From: Erodium maritimum
Taxonomy: Eukaryota > Streptophyta > Magnoliopsida > Geraniales > Geraniaceae
NCBI GenBank assembly: GCA_963921825.1
Contig: OY997588.1
Location: forward strand, 57,606,803-57,670,802
Direction: 5' to 3'
DNA length: 64,000 nt
In this document: piece after piece, positions 10,395 to 21,973 of the stretch
Numbering within the stretch: position 1 is the first letter of the stretch
How the letters are laid out: every line of letters starts with the position of its first letter
The notes under the pieces: generated by a model
What the model was told of the DNA's origin: nothing
Databases searched by the model: none
The model's input: only the letters and a program-made list of their open reading frames with translations
Translations under genes and position numbers: made by a program

Positions 10395-12173
10395 AGACTT
10401 TTCTCGCCCCGAGAGAACTAAACATAAATAAATATAAACTATCTAAGATAAATGCCAAGATAAACCCCGCGATACTATCTCCGTAGGCGGAGCTTGGCGA
10501 CTCCGGGTTATTGAAAGCAGTAAAAATGCATATGCGACTCGACTAGACAAAAATTCCCGTGCAAATACACAAGCAAATTAAAGACCAAAAATTTAAGACT
10601 CAAAGAAGGTATGTGCTTACACTTGGATTTTATCGGCAATTTAACCTAGAGCATGCATAAGGAATAAGATCTCTCATCGTTCTTTTCCAACTTTTCACCA
10701 ACCAATTTTTTACATGTTGTAGATTAAGAGTGTATGTGTAGTGGTTTACAAGATGAAGTGCAATAACTAGCAAGATTTCAAGCCTAACTATTGTCATTTA
10801 GCCATTTTGCTCTCTCAATTCTACATACCATAATACTAATCAAGAGCATAACGTAATCTCATTCACAAATCTTATGAGGGGACGTTGTCATGCAATTACG
10901 TTGCCTTGGGACTACGTGAGTGGTAAACCTATCTAGTTCCTTTACGAGTCAAGTGGTAGATCAAAGTTTTGCTTGGTTTTTTCGATTACGTGTAGAAACT
11001 TTGGATCACTAAGATAGGCTGGGGGGTTCACCTTTTATTACGCTATGATTAACTCGGTACATGAGGGTCTCACTCTGCATAACGATCCGCCGCAGCCCCT
11101 CAAGCCTTTGTTAACACACAGATTTTATTGGATCCCCTTTCCCCGGGACCTATACTTAATTCACCGTGCATAGTGTGTGTGATTTTGAAAAATTGGTACC
11201 ACAAACGCACAATGGAACTAACCCCTTGAACTCGACTAGATTTCTAATCTACCGAAACGCATAGTTCGGTCCTATGACAACAAGCATGTGGTCTCAACCT
11301 CCTCTACATGCAACAAGTGAAATAAGACTAGTATACCTTAACTAGGCCCACTATATGCAGAAATCAAGGTAGAATCAGGCCGGTGACAATAAAAAGAATT
11401 GAAACCTAACCACACCTAACATTTGGTGTGACCGCCTTTTCGTGTTAAGGCATCTAGCATCACAAAATCATCATGAACCCAATAAGCAATATAGCACAAA
11501 CACAAAATACAGCTCATTAATGCTACCAACAGTAAATCATCCAAACATTCCTCAAAAAATCCTCAATCATGAAAGATCTACTCCCGGCTTACTCATACAG
11601 GCCACAATTGCACATCCAAGGTTTACACACAAAATAAAGACCCAAATAAAAAATTACACCAAAAAATGCATGAAGCATAGCATAGAATGCAAACATATAA
11701 ATGCAAAGCATCCCACCCCACACTTTAAACCTAAGCACTGTCCCCAGTGCGACTCTAAACACATATTTACACATGCACCCGATAGATGATAACAGTAAGC
11801 ACCCCACACTCAGAGTCAAGCAATATACAAGTCAAGAAATCCTATATGCATAGTCTATCAGCACATCAATTCGGGTGCTCAGCACCCACCAGATAGCATA
11901 TAAGAAATAAAATAGCGGTAAACAATTAAAAATAGGAAGGGAAGAGATACTGCCCCTCGAAGAACCGCTACTCGACTTGTGAGCTGACGTGGGAGTCCTA
12001 GTGTGCATGGATGGATGGAAAGATCATCGCCCGTGAGAACTTCTAAGAAGCTCGGCGCCATGGCATGTGACTAAACTTCTCCCACTTTCCATCCATTGTT
12101 GGGGTGCCTCCCAACTAGCGCATTTGTTTAACGTCGTTAGCTCGACTTAAAGGCGGCCTAAGCCGCCTACCGC
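10395..12173 (-). other. Non-coding 3' interior of the Athila element
   Basis: About 1.8 kb between pol and the polypurine tract, where many Athila elements carry an env-like frame. No convincing long frame is present. The segment 10660-11220 is homologous, inverted, to 21974-22460 of the outer element, including the TGGTACCAATTTTTCAAAAT stretch. Confidence 0.7.
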
Positions 12174-12546
12174 CTAATACTCAGGCTCCTCCAGATATAG
12201 ACATTCTTCTAGACCGAACACACCACCAAAGTAATGCTTCACTCTATGACCATTCACAAGAAAAGGGGGATTCTTCCCATCAGAGATCTCTACCGCCCCT
12301 TTGGAAAGAACTCGGGTCACCTTATAGGGACCGCTCCACTTTGAAACTAGTTTACCGGGGAAGAGCTTCAATCTAGAGTTATAGAGAAGAACCATGTCTC
12401 CCTCCTTGAACTCTCTGTCTACAATTCTCTTATCATGGGCAATTTTGGTGCGCTCCTTGTATAGCTTTGAGTTGTGGTAAGCCTGAGACCTGAATTCATC
12501 CATCTGATTGATCTGTAATAACCTGTTCTCACCACAACTGTTAGCA
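12174..12546 (-). pseudogene. Athila integrase C-terminal segment
   Basis: The frame (109 codons from an internal methionine at 12503) reads KLYKERTKIAHDKRI, then FKEGDMVLLYNSRLKLFPGK, then KWSGPYKVTRVL, then NGHRVKHYFGG. This is the basic GPY/F domain at the end of a Ty3/gypsy integrase; no chromodomain follows, as expected for Athila. It is separated from the integrase core by a one-base deletion near 12549, since the downstream frame [11 protein letters not shown] begins out of register. Confidence 0.85.
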
Positions 12547-13101
12547 TCAAAATTTAAACTTAATTGCCCAATATGCTTTATGTTCTAGTTCCACCGGTAA
12601 ATGACAAGACTTCCCATACACTAGCTTGTAGGGAGACATTCCAATAGGAGTTTTAAAAGTTGTCCTATATGCCCACAGTGTATCATCTAATCTATGTGAC
12701 CAATCTTTCCTAGATGCACTGACAGTTTTCTCTAATATGCTTTTAAGCTCCCTATTTGTAACCTCTACTTGCCCGCTAGTTTGGGGATGGTAGGGAGTAG
12801 CTAAGCGATGACGAACACCATAATGATTTAAAAGCTTCCAAAATTGTTTATTGCAAAAGTGTGAGCCGCCATCGCTTACTATTGCCCTAGGCGTGCCAAA
12901 CCGAGAAAATATATATTTCTTTAAAAACGCACAAACTGGTTTGGCATCATTGGTGGCTAAGGCCACCGCTTCAACCCACTTTGACACATAATCCACGGCC
13001 ACTAAAATGTACTCATAACCATTGGACCGTGGAAAGGGGCCCATAAAGTCAATGTTCCATACGTCAAATAACTCTACCTCAATTGAAATGTTCATAGGCA
13101 T
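12547..13101 (-). pseudogene. Athila integrase catalytic core
   Basis: 184 codons carry the D, D, E triad regions: [20 protein letters not shown], then [14 protein letters not shown], then [15 protein letters not shown]. The core would insert the cDNA into the host chromosome. The frame is preceded in register by a TAG stop (13102-13104) after NISRRQ and ends at a TGA created by the frameshift near 12549. It is otherwise open and well conserved. Confidence 0.9.
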
Positions 13102-16100
13102 CTATTGCCTTCTCGAGATATTACCAGTTCTTTGACACCTGTCACATTGCTTAACGAACACAGCTGCATCATGAAATAAGGTAGGCCAATAAAATCCCGA
13201 TTGCAACACCTTTTGTGCTGTCCTGGCAGGCCCAAAATGTCCTCCTACTTCTCTTCCATGGCAATGATGTAAAATCTCTCTAGTCTCATACTCGGGGATA
13301 CACCTTCTCACCATTTGATCTGCACAAATCTTAAACAGGAAAGGATCATCCCAATAATAGTTTTTCACATCATATAAAAACTTTTTCTTCTGATAGGAGG
13401 TAAAATCTGCAGGAAGAACACCACTTGCTAAGTAATTTGCAAAATAGGCAAACCATGGGATGACTTGATTTTCTATACCAAACAAGTGCTCATCCGGGAA
13501 CTCTTCTTTAATTGGCACACTTAGGTTCTCATGGGGGTTCTCAATCCTAGATAGGTGATCTGCAATAACATTCTCTACTCCTTTTTTATCTCGAATCTCC
13601 AAATCAAATTCTTGGAGTAGTAAAATCCACCTCAACAGTCTAGATTTTGCATCTTTCTTACTAAACAAATACTTGAGAGCTGCATGGTCAGTGCACACAA
13701 TAACTTTGGACAAGACAAGATAAGAATGAAATTTATCACAAGCAAATACCACAGCAAGTAGTTCTTTTTCAGTAGTAGCATAATTCATTTGGGCTTCATT
13801 AAGAACTCTACTAGCATAATAAATAGTGTGAAAAATCTTGCCTTTTCTCTGTCCCAAAACTGCCCCTACCGCTATATCACTAGCATCACACATTAACTCA
13901 AAAGGCAGGGACCAATCAGGACTCACCATCACAGGTGCATTCACTAACTTATCTTTCAAGGACAAGAAACTCTTCAAGCATGCATCATCAAAATCAAAAG
14001 GGATATCTTTTCCTAACAAATTGCACAATGGTTTGGAAATCTCAGAAAACCCCTTAATGAATCTTCTATAGAACCCAGCATGTCCTAAAAAACTTCTAAT
14101 CCCCTTAACATTTCTAGGTGGAGGCAATTTACCTATCACATCCACCTTGGCCATATCCACTTCAATACCTTTTTTGGAGATTTTATGACCTAGAACAATA
14201 CCCTGTTGAACCATAAGATGACATTTTTCCCAATTTAACACCAAGTTTGTTTCTTCGCATCTAGTCAATACTTTATGCAGATTATTCAAACACTCATCAA
14301 ATGAAGAACCAAACATAGAAAAATCATCCATGAACACTTCTAGGTAATCACCAATCATATCATGAAATATAGCTGTCATGCATCTTTGAAAAGTAGCAGG
14401 TGCATTACATAAACCAAAAGGCATTCTCCTATATGCAAATGTTCCATAAGGGCAAGTCAGAGTAGTTTTCTCTTGATCCTCAGGAGCTATAGATATTTGG
14501 TTGTACCCACTATATCCATCTAGAAAGCAATAATATTCATGACCAGCTAATTTCTCTAACATTTGATCAATAAAGGGTAATGGGAAATGGTCTTTACGGG
14601 TGGCATCATTTAACTTCCTATAGTCAATGCATACTCTCCACCCTGTGACCGTTCTAGTAGGAATTAACTCATTCTTTTCATTGGTCACTACAGTCATTCC
14701 CCCTTTTTTAGGTACACATTGAATTGGACTTACCCAAGCACTATCAGAGATAGGGTATATAATACCTGCATCTAAAAGCTTTACAATCTCTTTCTTTACT
14801 ACCTCTTGCATCAATGGATTTAGCCTCCTTTGTGGTTGCACACTTGGCCTTTGATTTTCCTCCATGAGAATTTTGTGCATGCACACTGACGGGCTAATTC
14901 CCTTGATGTCAGCTATTGTCCATCCAAAGGCTCTTTTATGATCCTTAAGAACCCTCATTAGCTTTTCCTCCTGAAGACAAGACAACTCAGAAGATATTAT
15001 CACAGGTAGAGTATTGTCTTCATTCAAAAACATGTATTTCAAATTTTCAGGGAGGGGTTTTAATTCTAGCTCAGGGGCTTGCTCAATAGAGGGCTTTAGC
15101 TTGGGCCCTTGACTTGCCTCCAAGGTGAGGCGAGTGTGGGGCCTATCCCTCTTCCATGGAGGACACGCCTCCAATAAATTGACCACTTCGTCTACAACAT
15201 CTTGTGAAAGTTCACAAGTGATACCAATGTCTTTAGCTAGGCATGTAAGAAAAGGATCATCAGGAATAAACATTTCCTGCACTACACAATCAATAGCCTC
15301 AATTCTAAAACATGTGTCATCACTCCTAGCTTGTTTTATCGATCTAAAGACATCAAACACCACTTCTTCTTTGCCGTAGCGAATGGTCAATTTCCCTTGC
15401 TCTACATCAATAAGAGCTCTTGCTGTGGCCAAGAAAGGCCTACCTAGGATTAGGGGTATCTCATAATCTTCCTCCATGTCCAATACAACAAAATCAGCAG
15501 GAAAGATAAATTTATCAACTTTTACTAGGATATCCTCTACTACTCCCCTAGGGTATTTAATCGATCTATCAGCTAGTTGTAGAGAAATAGAGGTCTGTTT
15601 CGGTTCTTCCCCCAATCCTAGCTTTCTAAACACATTCAAAGGCATCAGGTTTATGCTAGCTCCTAGATCACACAAGGCTTTTGCAAATGAAAGGGTCCCC
15701 ATCTCACAGGGTATTGTAAAGCTACCTGGGTCTTTCAATTTAGGGGGTAATTTATTTTGTAAGATAGCAGAACACTCTTCACTTAAATTCACCCTATCAT
15801 TCACATTCATCTTCCTTTTGTTAGATATAATATCTTTCAGAAATTTGGCATAGACAGGCATGCTCCTAATTGCATCTAGAAAAGGAATATTAATCTCAAG
15901 TTTTTTAAACACATTCAAGAATTTAGCATATTGATCATCATGTTTAGATTTCTTGGCAACAGAAGGGAAAGGGAGAGGTGAAGTCCGGGTTTCTGAATCA
16001 ACCACGGACTCCCTTACCTTCTTACCTATGGCGTGCTCTCTTCCTCTTACTTCTGATGTGCCCTCTTGCTCTTCCTCTTGAATATGCTCAATAGAAACTT

Positions 16101-16681
16101 CTTCTGGGGGCTCTTCATCCAATCCCTCATATCTCACTTCTACACCTTTTCCACTCCTAGTAGTTACTGCATTTACATTTTCTCTAGGATTTACTTCTGT
16201 GTCACTAGGTAATGATCCTGGAGCTCTCGAGTGCAGAGCGGTGGCCATCTGCCCCAGATGGGCTTGCATTGTCCTCATAGCAGAATCTGACTCTTCTTGC
16301 CTCTTAGACATCTGATCTTGCTTTTGCATCATCAGCTTGGTGTTCTCCTCTTGCTTTCTAGCCTCTGCATCCTGTCTTTGCATCAGTCTCAATATGAGAT
16401 CCATAGGTGAAGGTTCTTGAGGTGGTTGGCTCTGCTGAGGTTGAGGATCTCTTTGCTGCTGGCCTTGGTTCTGAGGCCTTTGATGGAATCCAGGAGGTGC
16501 TAAATTCTGATTCCTTTGACCTTGATCTCCTCCCCATCTCAAACTTGGATGATCTTTCCAACCAGGGTTGTAGGTGCTAGAGTACGGATCATATCTTCTT
16601 CCTTGATTGTTGTTGCTCACATAATGAGCACTTTCATGAGCTGGATGCCGCATTTCCTCAATGCAATCCAAAGGGTCAGGT
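13102..16681 (-). pseudogene. Athila protease, reverse transcriptase, RNase H and integrase zinc domain
   Basis: About 1190 open codons. Numbered from the internal methionine at 16671: a Gln/Pro-rich gag end (40-150), the aspartic protease with DLGASINLMP at 335, the reverse transcriptase with FMDDF at about 780 (14323-14334), RNase H with MCDASDIAVGAVLG near 925, and the integrase HHCC zinc domain with LHHCH and CDRCQR near 1140-1180. All catalytic motifs I can see are intact. The frame is closed only by in-frame stops at each end (TAA at 16682-16684, TAG at 13102-13104), so two point changes split an otherwise continuous polyprotein. Confidence 0.93.
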
Positions 16682-17655
16682 TGTTAGGAGTGAACCTGTA
16701 ACCCCTCTATCTTTGCACTCATCACTCTCATCATCTCCATAACTTGGTTCATGTCTGCTGAGGATGAGACTGAATTGACTGCACCAGTAGGTCCTCTCTC
16801 AGAGTGCCAATCATTATTGGACATAATCATTTCTAAAATCTCTAGGCACTCTTCTGGGGTGTGGTTTTTGAAGGAACCACCTGATGATGCATTCAACTCC
16901 GATTGATTTGCCGGTCTCAAACCCATATAAAAAATCTGCATTTGCAACCACAACTCTAACCCACAGTGAGGGCACCTCCTTATCATCCCTTGAAATCGCT
17001 CCCAAGCTTCAGCTAATGACTCCATATTTGCCTGTCTGAAGTTTTGAATCTGTGACCTCAACTCTTGAGTCTTCCTTGGTGAGAAGAATCTAGTTAGAAA
17101 CTTTTGAGCCAAATCCTCCCAAGTTCTTATCGCATGGTAAGGCAAATTGCGAAACCATTCATAAGCTTCATCTGATAGGGAGAACGGGAATAATCTTAAT
17201 CTGACAGCATCATCAGACACACCATTGTACCTGAAGGTGGAACATATTTCAAGAAATTTGGTCAGGTGTAATGACGGGTCTGGGCATGTAGAGGTGTTCC
17301 CGCTAAATGAAGATTGTTGAAGTAGTGAGATCACTGAAGTCTTAATCTCAAAGTGGTGAGCTGTGATCGCTGGTGCCTGAATGCTTGAATGTAATCTGTT
17401 GGTTTGTGGTGCACCGAACTCACACAAAAGTCTTCGTGGTCTTTCTTGCTGATTAGCATGTTGACCTACATTTGCAATCCGCCCATCTTCACCAAATCCC
17501 GGTGGGTCTTCCATATTATGCAATTCTTTAGCTTCCTTAGCAGCTTTCCTTGATGCTTTGAATCTAAACTCAGCTTCTCTTAACTCTTTGTCACTAAGTA
17601 GTTCACTTGAAGAAGATTTGGATCTTGTGAGCATAAAACCTTCAAATCCAAACAC
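16682..17655 (-). pseudogene. Athila gag, N-terminal part
   Basis: 323 codons from methionine 17655 to a TAA at 16682-16684. The retrotransposon gag domain is readable (LRLFPFSLSDEAYEWFRNLP, then TWEDLAQKFLTRFFSP, then ESLAEAWERFQGMIRRCPHC). The same frame continues beyond the stop into the protease-RT frame, so gag and pol were one reading frame and the stop is a lesion or, less likely, a readthrough site. Translation probably starts at this methionine, which lies about 95 bp downstream of the PBS. Confidence 0.85.
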
Positions 17656-17749
17656 AAGATGAGATTAGAACCGAGAAAACAAATTTAAAAGACAAATAAG
17701 TAAATGAAATAGTCGTAGCACAAACTATATAGCAAGGGTTGCCTAATTG

Positions 17750-17768
17750 CTCCCCGGCAACGGCGCCA
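17750..17768 (-). other. Primer binding site of the intact Athila element
   Basis: The minus strand reads TGGCGCCGTTGCCGGGGAG immediately next to the 5' LTR end. It abuts or overlaps the LTR edge by 2 bp; compared with the other LTR (ATGCA end), about 4 bp seem to be lost at the junction. Confidence 0.88.
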
Positions 17769-18870
17769 TAAAACTTGACGCCCTGCGGATTTAATCGCAA
17801 ACTTGAGCACGGCAAGTGCACCGGCCGTCAAGTAGTAATCGGATTTGAAGTCCGGAATATCGAGCCCAAAGGAGCAATAAACAAACACTTACTATTTAAA
17901 GCTTGTAGCTAAGCTATTTCTATAAAAAGTTGGTTTTTATGCTTCTAAAATAAACTAACAAGTAATGCAAATCAAGTAGAGCACTCGTAACACGAAGCCG
18001 AGAATTCTTAACTTCTTGAATCAAATGATGAAATTTATAGGATATCGGGTTCATAGAGTTCATTCCATAAAGTAAAAAATACTCGATTGTTGTGATGAAG
18101 ACTTGATTTAGAGGCAACGAGTCATCTCAACTCTAGTCCTAACTTCTTTCGAACGATTCGGACCCTAATGGAATCTAACCACCGAGTTCTTTCGAATCAC
18201 GATGTAGGAAGACCCAAAGCGTTTAGTTCCATGACAACTTCTAACTTTCGACCAACCAAGCCTATAGCTATTGCAATTGTATTAACCCCGCTAGTTCTAG
18301 CTAGGGTTTAAATCCAATTTATGATCGACTTTAGACTAATTAGAATTCTCCTCTTTCAAGCGTTAAATTCTAATTCAAATCAATTATCAAGCCTACCCGG
18401 GAGATAAAGCGTTAAGCACAAATCGATCATAAACACTAAAACAATTCAACAATCACAACAATTTAGAGCATTCAAAACATGGAAATCCCTACTCTAATCA
18501 CCCAAAACCCTAGAAATTGGGGGTTTAGTTGTTCATGATAATCAATGGCATAGAGATGAACCAACAAGTAAATGAATGCATAATAAGATTTAGAGAGAAG
18601 GTTTAGATACAATCACCACAATAAGTTGACAAAATGGTTGCTCTTCCCCTTCTTCCAAACCCTAGCTTTGATCTTCTTGTGTTGGCAACAATTCCAAGAT
18701 TAGAAGCACAAAGAAGCTCTCCTAAAGATGAATTTTCTCCAAGAACAATGAGACCTTTGGCTCAAATCCCTCTCCAATCAATGAAGCTCCACCTTGTGTT
18801 CTCCAAAAATCTCTCCAATAAATTCAGAAAATAAGCACTTTGTAAAAATCTCCCCTCAAATTAACTCTCT

Positions 18871-18873
<3 letters not shown>

Positions 18874-18963
<90 letters not shown>
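18874..18963. repeat. (AT)45 microsatellite in the 5' LTR
   Basis: 90 bp of pure AT, 14 units longer than the sister array at 9509-9570. Confidence 0.95.
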
Positions 18964-18965
<2 letters not shown>

Positions 18966-19138
18966 TTGTTTGTGTGTATAGAGAAAAGGAAGAAGAAATA
19001 AAAAATAAATGCTCCAGGAGCTGCTCTGTGGTTCGGCTCCCTCTGGTCTCGCCTCGCTCTCTCTAAAAAAAATCAAAATGAAGATGATGTCCTGGTGAGA
19101 TGCGGCTGGGCAACCCAAAGGGAGAGTGCTGCCCTAGA

Positions 19139-19426
19139 CACGTGTTGGCAGAGGAGAGGAGAGCTGGAAGGGGACAGGTGTCGCGCACAGAGGAGAAGGC
19201 TGAGGTGGACACGTGGCGCGAGCAGGAGGAGAAGACGGTTGGCGGCGCTGTGGGACACGCGTATGGCCGGGAGAGGCTGGCGCTGGGAGCGGGCCCGGAC
19301 AGGTGGCCACGCGTCAGCTGCAGAAGCATCTGGCGGCGCCAGCTGTCGCGCAGGAGGAGAGGGCGGCTGCGGCGGCGCCACGTGTCGCATCTGGGCGAGC
19401 GGCGGCTGTTGGGACCAGGACACGTG
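19139..19426 (-). promoter_or_regulatory. G-box cluster in the 5' LTR U3 region
   Basis: Four CACGTG motifs within 288 bp of GC-rich sequence, located about 350-635 bp into the LTR on the minus strand and upstream of the AT array. This is the LTR copy that would drive transcription of the element. Confidence 0.5.
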
Positions 19427-19899
19427 TCAGGCGGTGGTTTGCTGCTCCATTTTTATCCTTTTTCGCTATTTTGCTCGCTCCGGCTTCGTTTGAGCTCCGA
19501 TCGATCTCGTTCTTGTGCCAAAAAATTCATCTTCTCGAGACCTACAAAACAAGACCAGTCATGAATATATTTTGAAGCGAACAAAATCGACCCTCTTGAT
19601 GGTCCACAAGCACAAAACACCCAAAATGCATCGAAAATCCATCGGAACACCAAACATATCGATAAAATCAGTTATTCATGGTAAATCTAAATATACGATA
19701 GAAAACCGGGACCAAAAGCCTATAAAACTCGATATAAAGTGGCTCAATTATGTGTTAAAATGCACCCGCATCAGCTAGCCACACCTCACGCAACTTCCCC
19801 GACACAAAGTCGGGTCTCCAACCTCAGGTAACCACAATCACAATCACAATCACAAGCAAAGTTCAACAAACAGCAACAACTCAGGTTCAACACTCCACA

Positions 19900-20252
19900 G
19901 GCACTCATGGCCACCCAAGACACCTACAGTAAAACACGGACTCAACAACCCCACGGGCACTCACGGGCACTCATGGCCACCCAAGACACACCGAAAATAA
20001 CTCACGGGCTCAACAACACCACGAGCATTCACGGCCTCCCAAGACACACCAACAGTAAAACACGGGCTCTCATGGCCACCCAAGACACGACGGTAAAGTA
20101 CGGGCTCTCATGGCCACCCAAGACACCACAGTAAAGTACGGGCTCTCATGGCCACCCAAGACACAACAGTAAAGTACGGGCTCTCATGGCCACCCAAGAC
20201 ACAACAGTAAAACACGGGCTCTCATGGCCACCCAAGACACAAACTAAACAAT
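19900..20252. repeat. 38-bp minisatellite in family C LTR
   Basis: Five adjacent 38-bp units begin at 20063, 20101, 20139, 20177 and 20215 (core CGGGCTCTCATGGCCACCCA, AGACACAACAGTAAAGTA). More diverged units extend left to about 19900. LTR A has only one copy of the homologous segment, at about 28203-28240. Confidence 0.9.
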
Positions 20253-21759
20253 CAACCTCCGGGCATGGTCATATGCCTCCAGTAATTCTAATATCGATAA
20301 GTTCACTGCTCCTACGACACTACTAAGTGTCACATGCATTTCTAAAGTTCGCTACGTTCCCGTATCATATGACACTACCCGGTGTCACCTGCCTTCCTAA
20401 TATTCGATAAACCTACTTAACCCACGACACCCCAGTGTCACATGCAATTCTACTGTTAACTTTCCCTAATCAGGGCCGAGATCCGGCTACTTTTCCCTAC
20501 CTCGTATGTTTTCTCCAAAAGCCAACAAACAAGCTCCGGCGTGATCTCGGTCACTCGCCTAGCTTTCCCTTTCCTCGGTCTGCAGCACGATCTAATAGAA
20601 CACAATTTAAAATACTTTTAAGTTCGCAGACATAAACTGGAATTTAATAAACTTGACGCCCAAAAGTAACCCAGACAATGTCGATCACTCCCAAACTTCC
20701 CAATTACTCGACATTGTCGATAATGGACCCGGAAAAGCCCGATTCGCCCGACATGGCGAATCTGCCCGGGTTTTGGAAACGTCCTTCCGGGGTTCCGAAA
20801 ATTCCCGTTTTCGTTTCTACGGTCTTAGAATAAGTCAAGGGTTCCTATGTACTCTACGGAATCAAATTCCGACTTCCGAGTAATTTAGTTAACGTTTCAA
20901 GTTCCTAAACCCGTCAATTAAAACTTTCACAATTTAATTCCAAAATTCGATCCGGTTGTAGATTAATGATTCGGGGAACGTTCTAAACCACCCGAACACA
21001 AAACCCGAGCACCCGAGCATGTGGGCCCCACCCGGCCCATCTTGGCCGTGGGTGGCTAGGGCTCAAATGGACCCGGCCCACCATGGTGGTGGCCGGCCCT
21101 AGCTCCGGCCAGCCACCCCATGGCCGGCCGGCCACCCCCTATGGTGGCCGGAGCTCCCCCCGAGCTCCCGGTCATCGGAAAACGTCCCTCTTCACCCCAA
21201 AACGTCTCCAACGATCCCTCATCCTCAATACAACCCTAAACTATTAGTTTTAAACCAAAACCTAATTTTAGAACTTGACAAAACGAAGATCGGTTTGGTG
21301 CTTACCTTAGAGGAAGACAGTGTGAGTTCGATTCTTGGAACGTTGAGACGATCCAATGGTTGAAGCTCGTGAATAGTAGCCCAAACCCTAGCAACCTCTC
21401 TCTTTTCTCCCTTTGCTCTCTTCTCCTTCTCTCTCTAAAACTATCTTCCTTTTCTTTTCTTTTTTTCTTTTTGAAATTGTGGTGGCCGAACCCCCTTAAG
21501 GGGTTGTCATCTTGTCTTGTCCAAAACCTAACACCACCACTTGTTGGACAAGTGGCAAGGTGGGTCCCACACCTATTTGGGAAAATATTTTCCAATCAGA
21601 TTCGCGAAATTCGGACGTTTCGGGCCCCGAACGGGCACTTTTTCCAAGAAATTACGAAACTTGACGGGCTACAAGGAAACGGCTCAACTAAGACCGCTGC
21701 GACGACGGCTAAGCTTTTTGGATCCAAAACGGTCCTCGAATGGACCAAAACGTCGCTCG

Positions 21760-21785
21760 GTTGACTTTTCCAGCGAAAAGTCAAC
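21760..21785. promoter_or_regulatory. W-box-containing palindrome in LTR C
   Basis: GTTGACTTTTC, 4-bp spacer, GAAAAGTCAAC: perfect 11-bp arms. Each arm has a TTGAC(T) W-box core, the binding core of WRKY factors. The equivalent position is conserved in LTRs A and B. Confidence 0.5.
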
Positions 21786-21973
21786 ATTTCCCAAATTGGT
21801 CAGAAAGTTGCCCTGAGTCCCCCGGAACTCACTTTGGTCGATATCGGGGTCAACTTAAGTTCGGTATGACCCTCGGGGTCAATTTTAGGTTCGATTAAGT
21901 GTCTATCTTAAAAATTTTAAATTTTCCTGTTTTTCGCAGGTTTGACTGGCGTTGACCGGGAGTGTGTATTACA

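Larger units (their letters stand above)
8400..19773 (-). mobile_element. Complete Athila-lineage Ty3/gypsy retrotransposon
   Basis: An 11.4-kb element on the minus strand with two ~2-kb LTRs (17767-19773 is the 5' LTR, 8400-10381 the 3' LTR), a PBS at 17750-17768, one gag-pol frame (17655 to 12174) and a polypurine tract at 10382-10394. The LTRs differ by about 15 substitutions in 1.9 kb by my count, plus microsatellite length. The reverse transcriptase (YRKLNDATRKDHFPLP, FMDDFS) is of Athila rather than Tat/Ogre or chromovirus type. Gag-pol has two in-frame stops and one frameshift. It lies inside the minisatellite of LTR C without an evident target-site duplication. Confidence 0.92.
17767..19773 (-). 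repeat. 5' LTR of the intact Athila element
   Basis: About 2.0 kb, near-identical to 8402-10381. It carries (AT)45 at 18874-18963 and the same four CACGTG motifs at 19139-19144, 19210-19215, 19379-19384 and 19421-19426. It reads out of the element on minus toward gag-pol. Confidence 0.93.
7978..21973 (-). mobile_element. Solo LTR, family C, split by an Athila insertion
   Basis: It is flanked by GTGTT/TGTTT on both sides (7972-7977 and 21974-21979), and its ends are TG..CA. Without the Athila element (8400-19773) it is about 2.6 kb. On the minus strand it starts TGTAATACACACTCCCGG and is related to LTRs A and B: it shares the GTTGACTTTT/AAAAGTCAAC palindrome, the AAGCTTAGCCGTC box and the CAATGTCGATCACTCCC region. 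It lacks the last ~400 bp of LTR A. No internal retrotransposon sequence accompanies it, so it is a recombination-derived solo LTR. Confidence 0.72.

Noticed and set aside
15125..15853. Plus-strand frames inside Athila pol
   Set aside because: They are shadows of the long minus-strand gag-pol frame, which has all the family motifs.
16682..16684. Programmed stop readthrough between gag and pol
   Set aside because: Possible in principle, but a second in-frame stop at 13102-13104 and a frameshift show general decay, and no readthrough context was recognised.
20000..20252. CRISPR-like array (38-bp repeats)
   Set aside because: Units are head-to-tail without unique spacers, in an LTR of a plant genome: a minisatellite.
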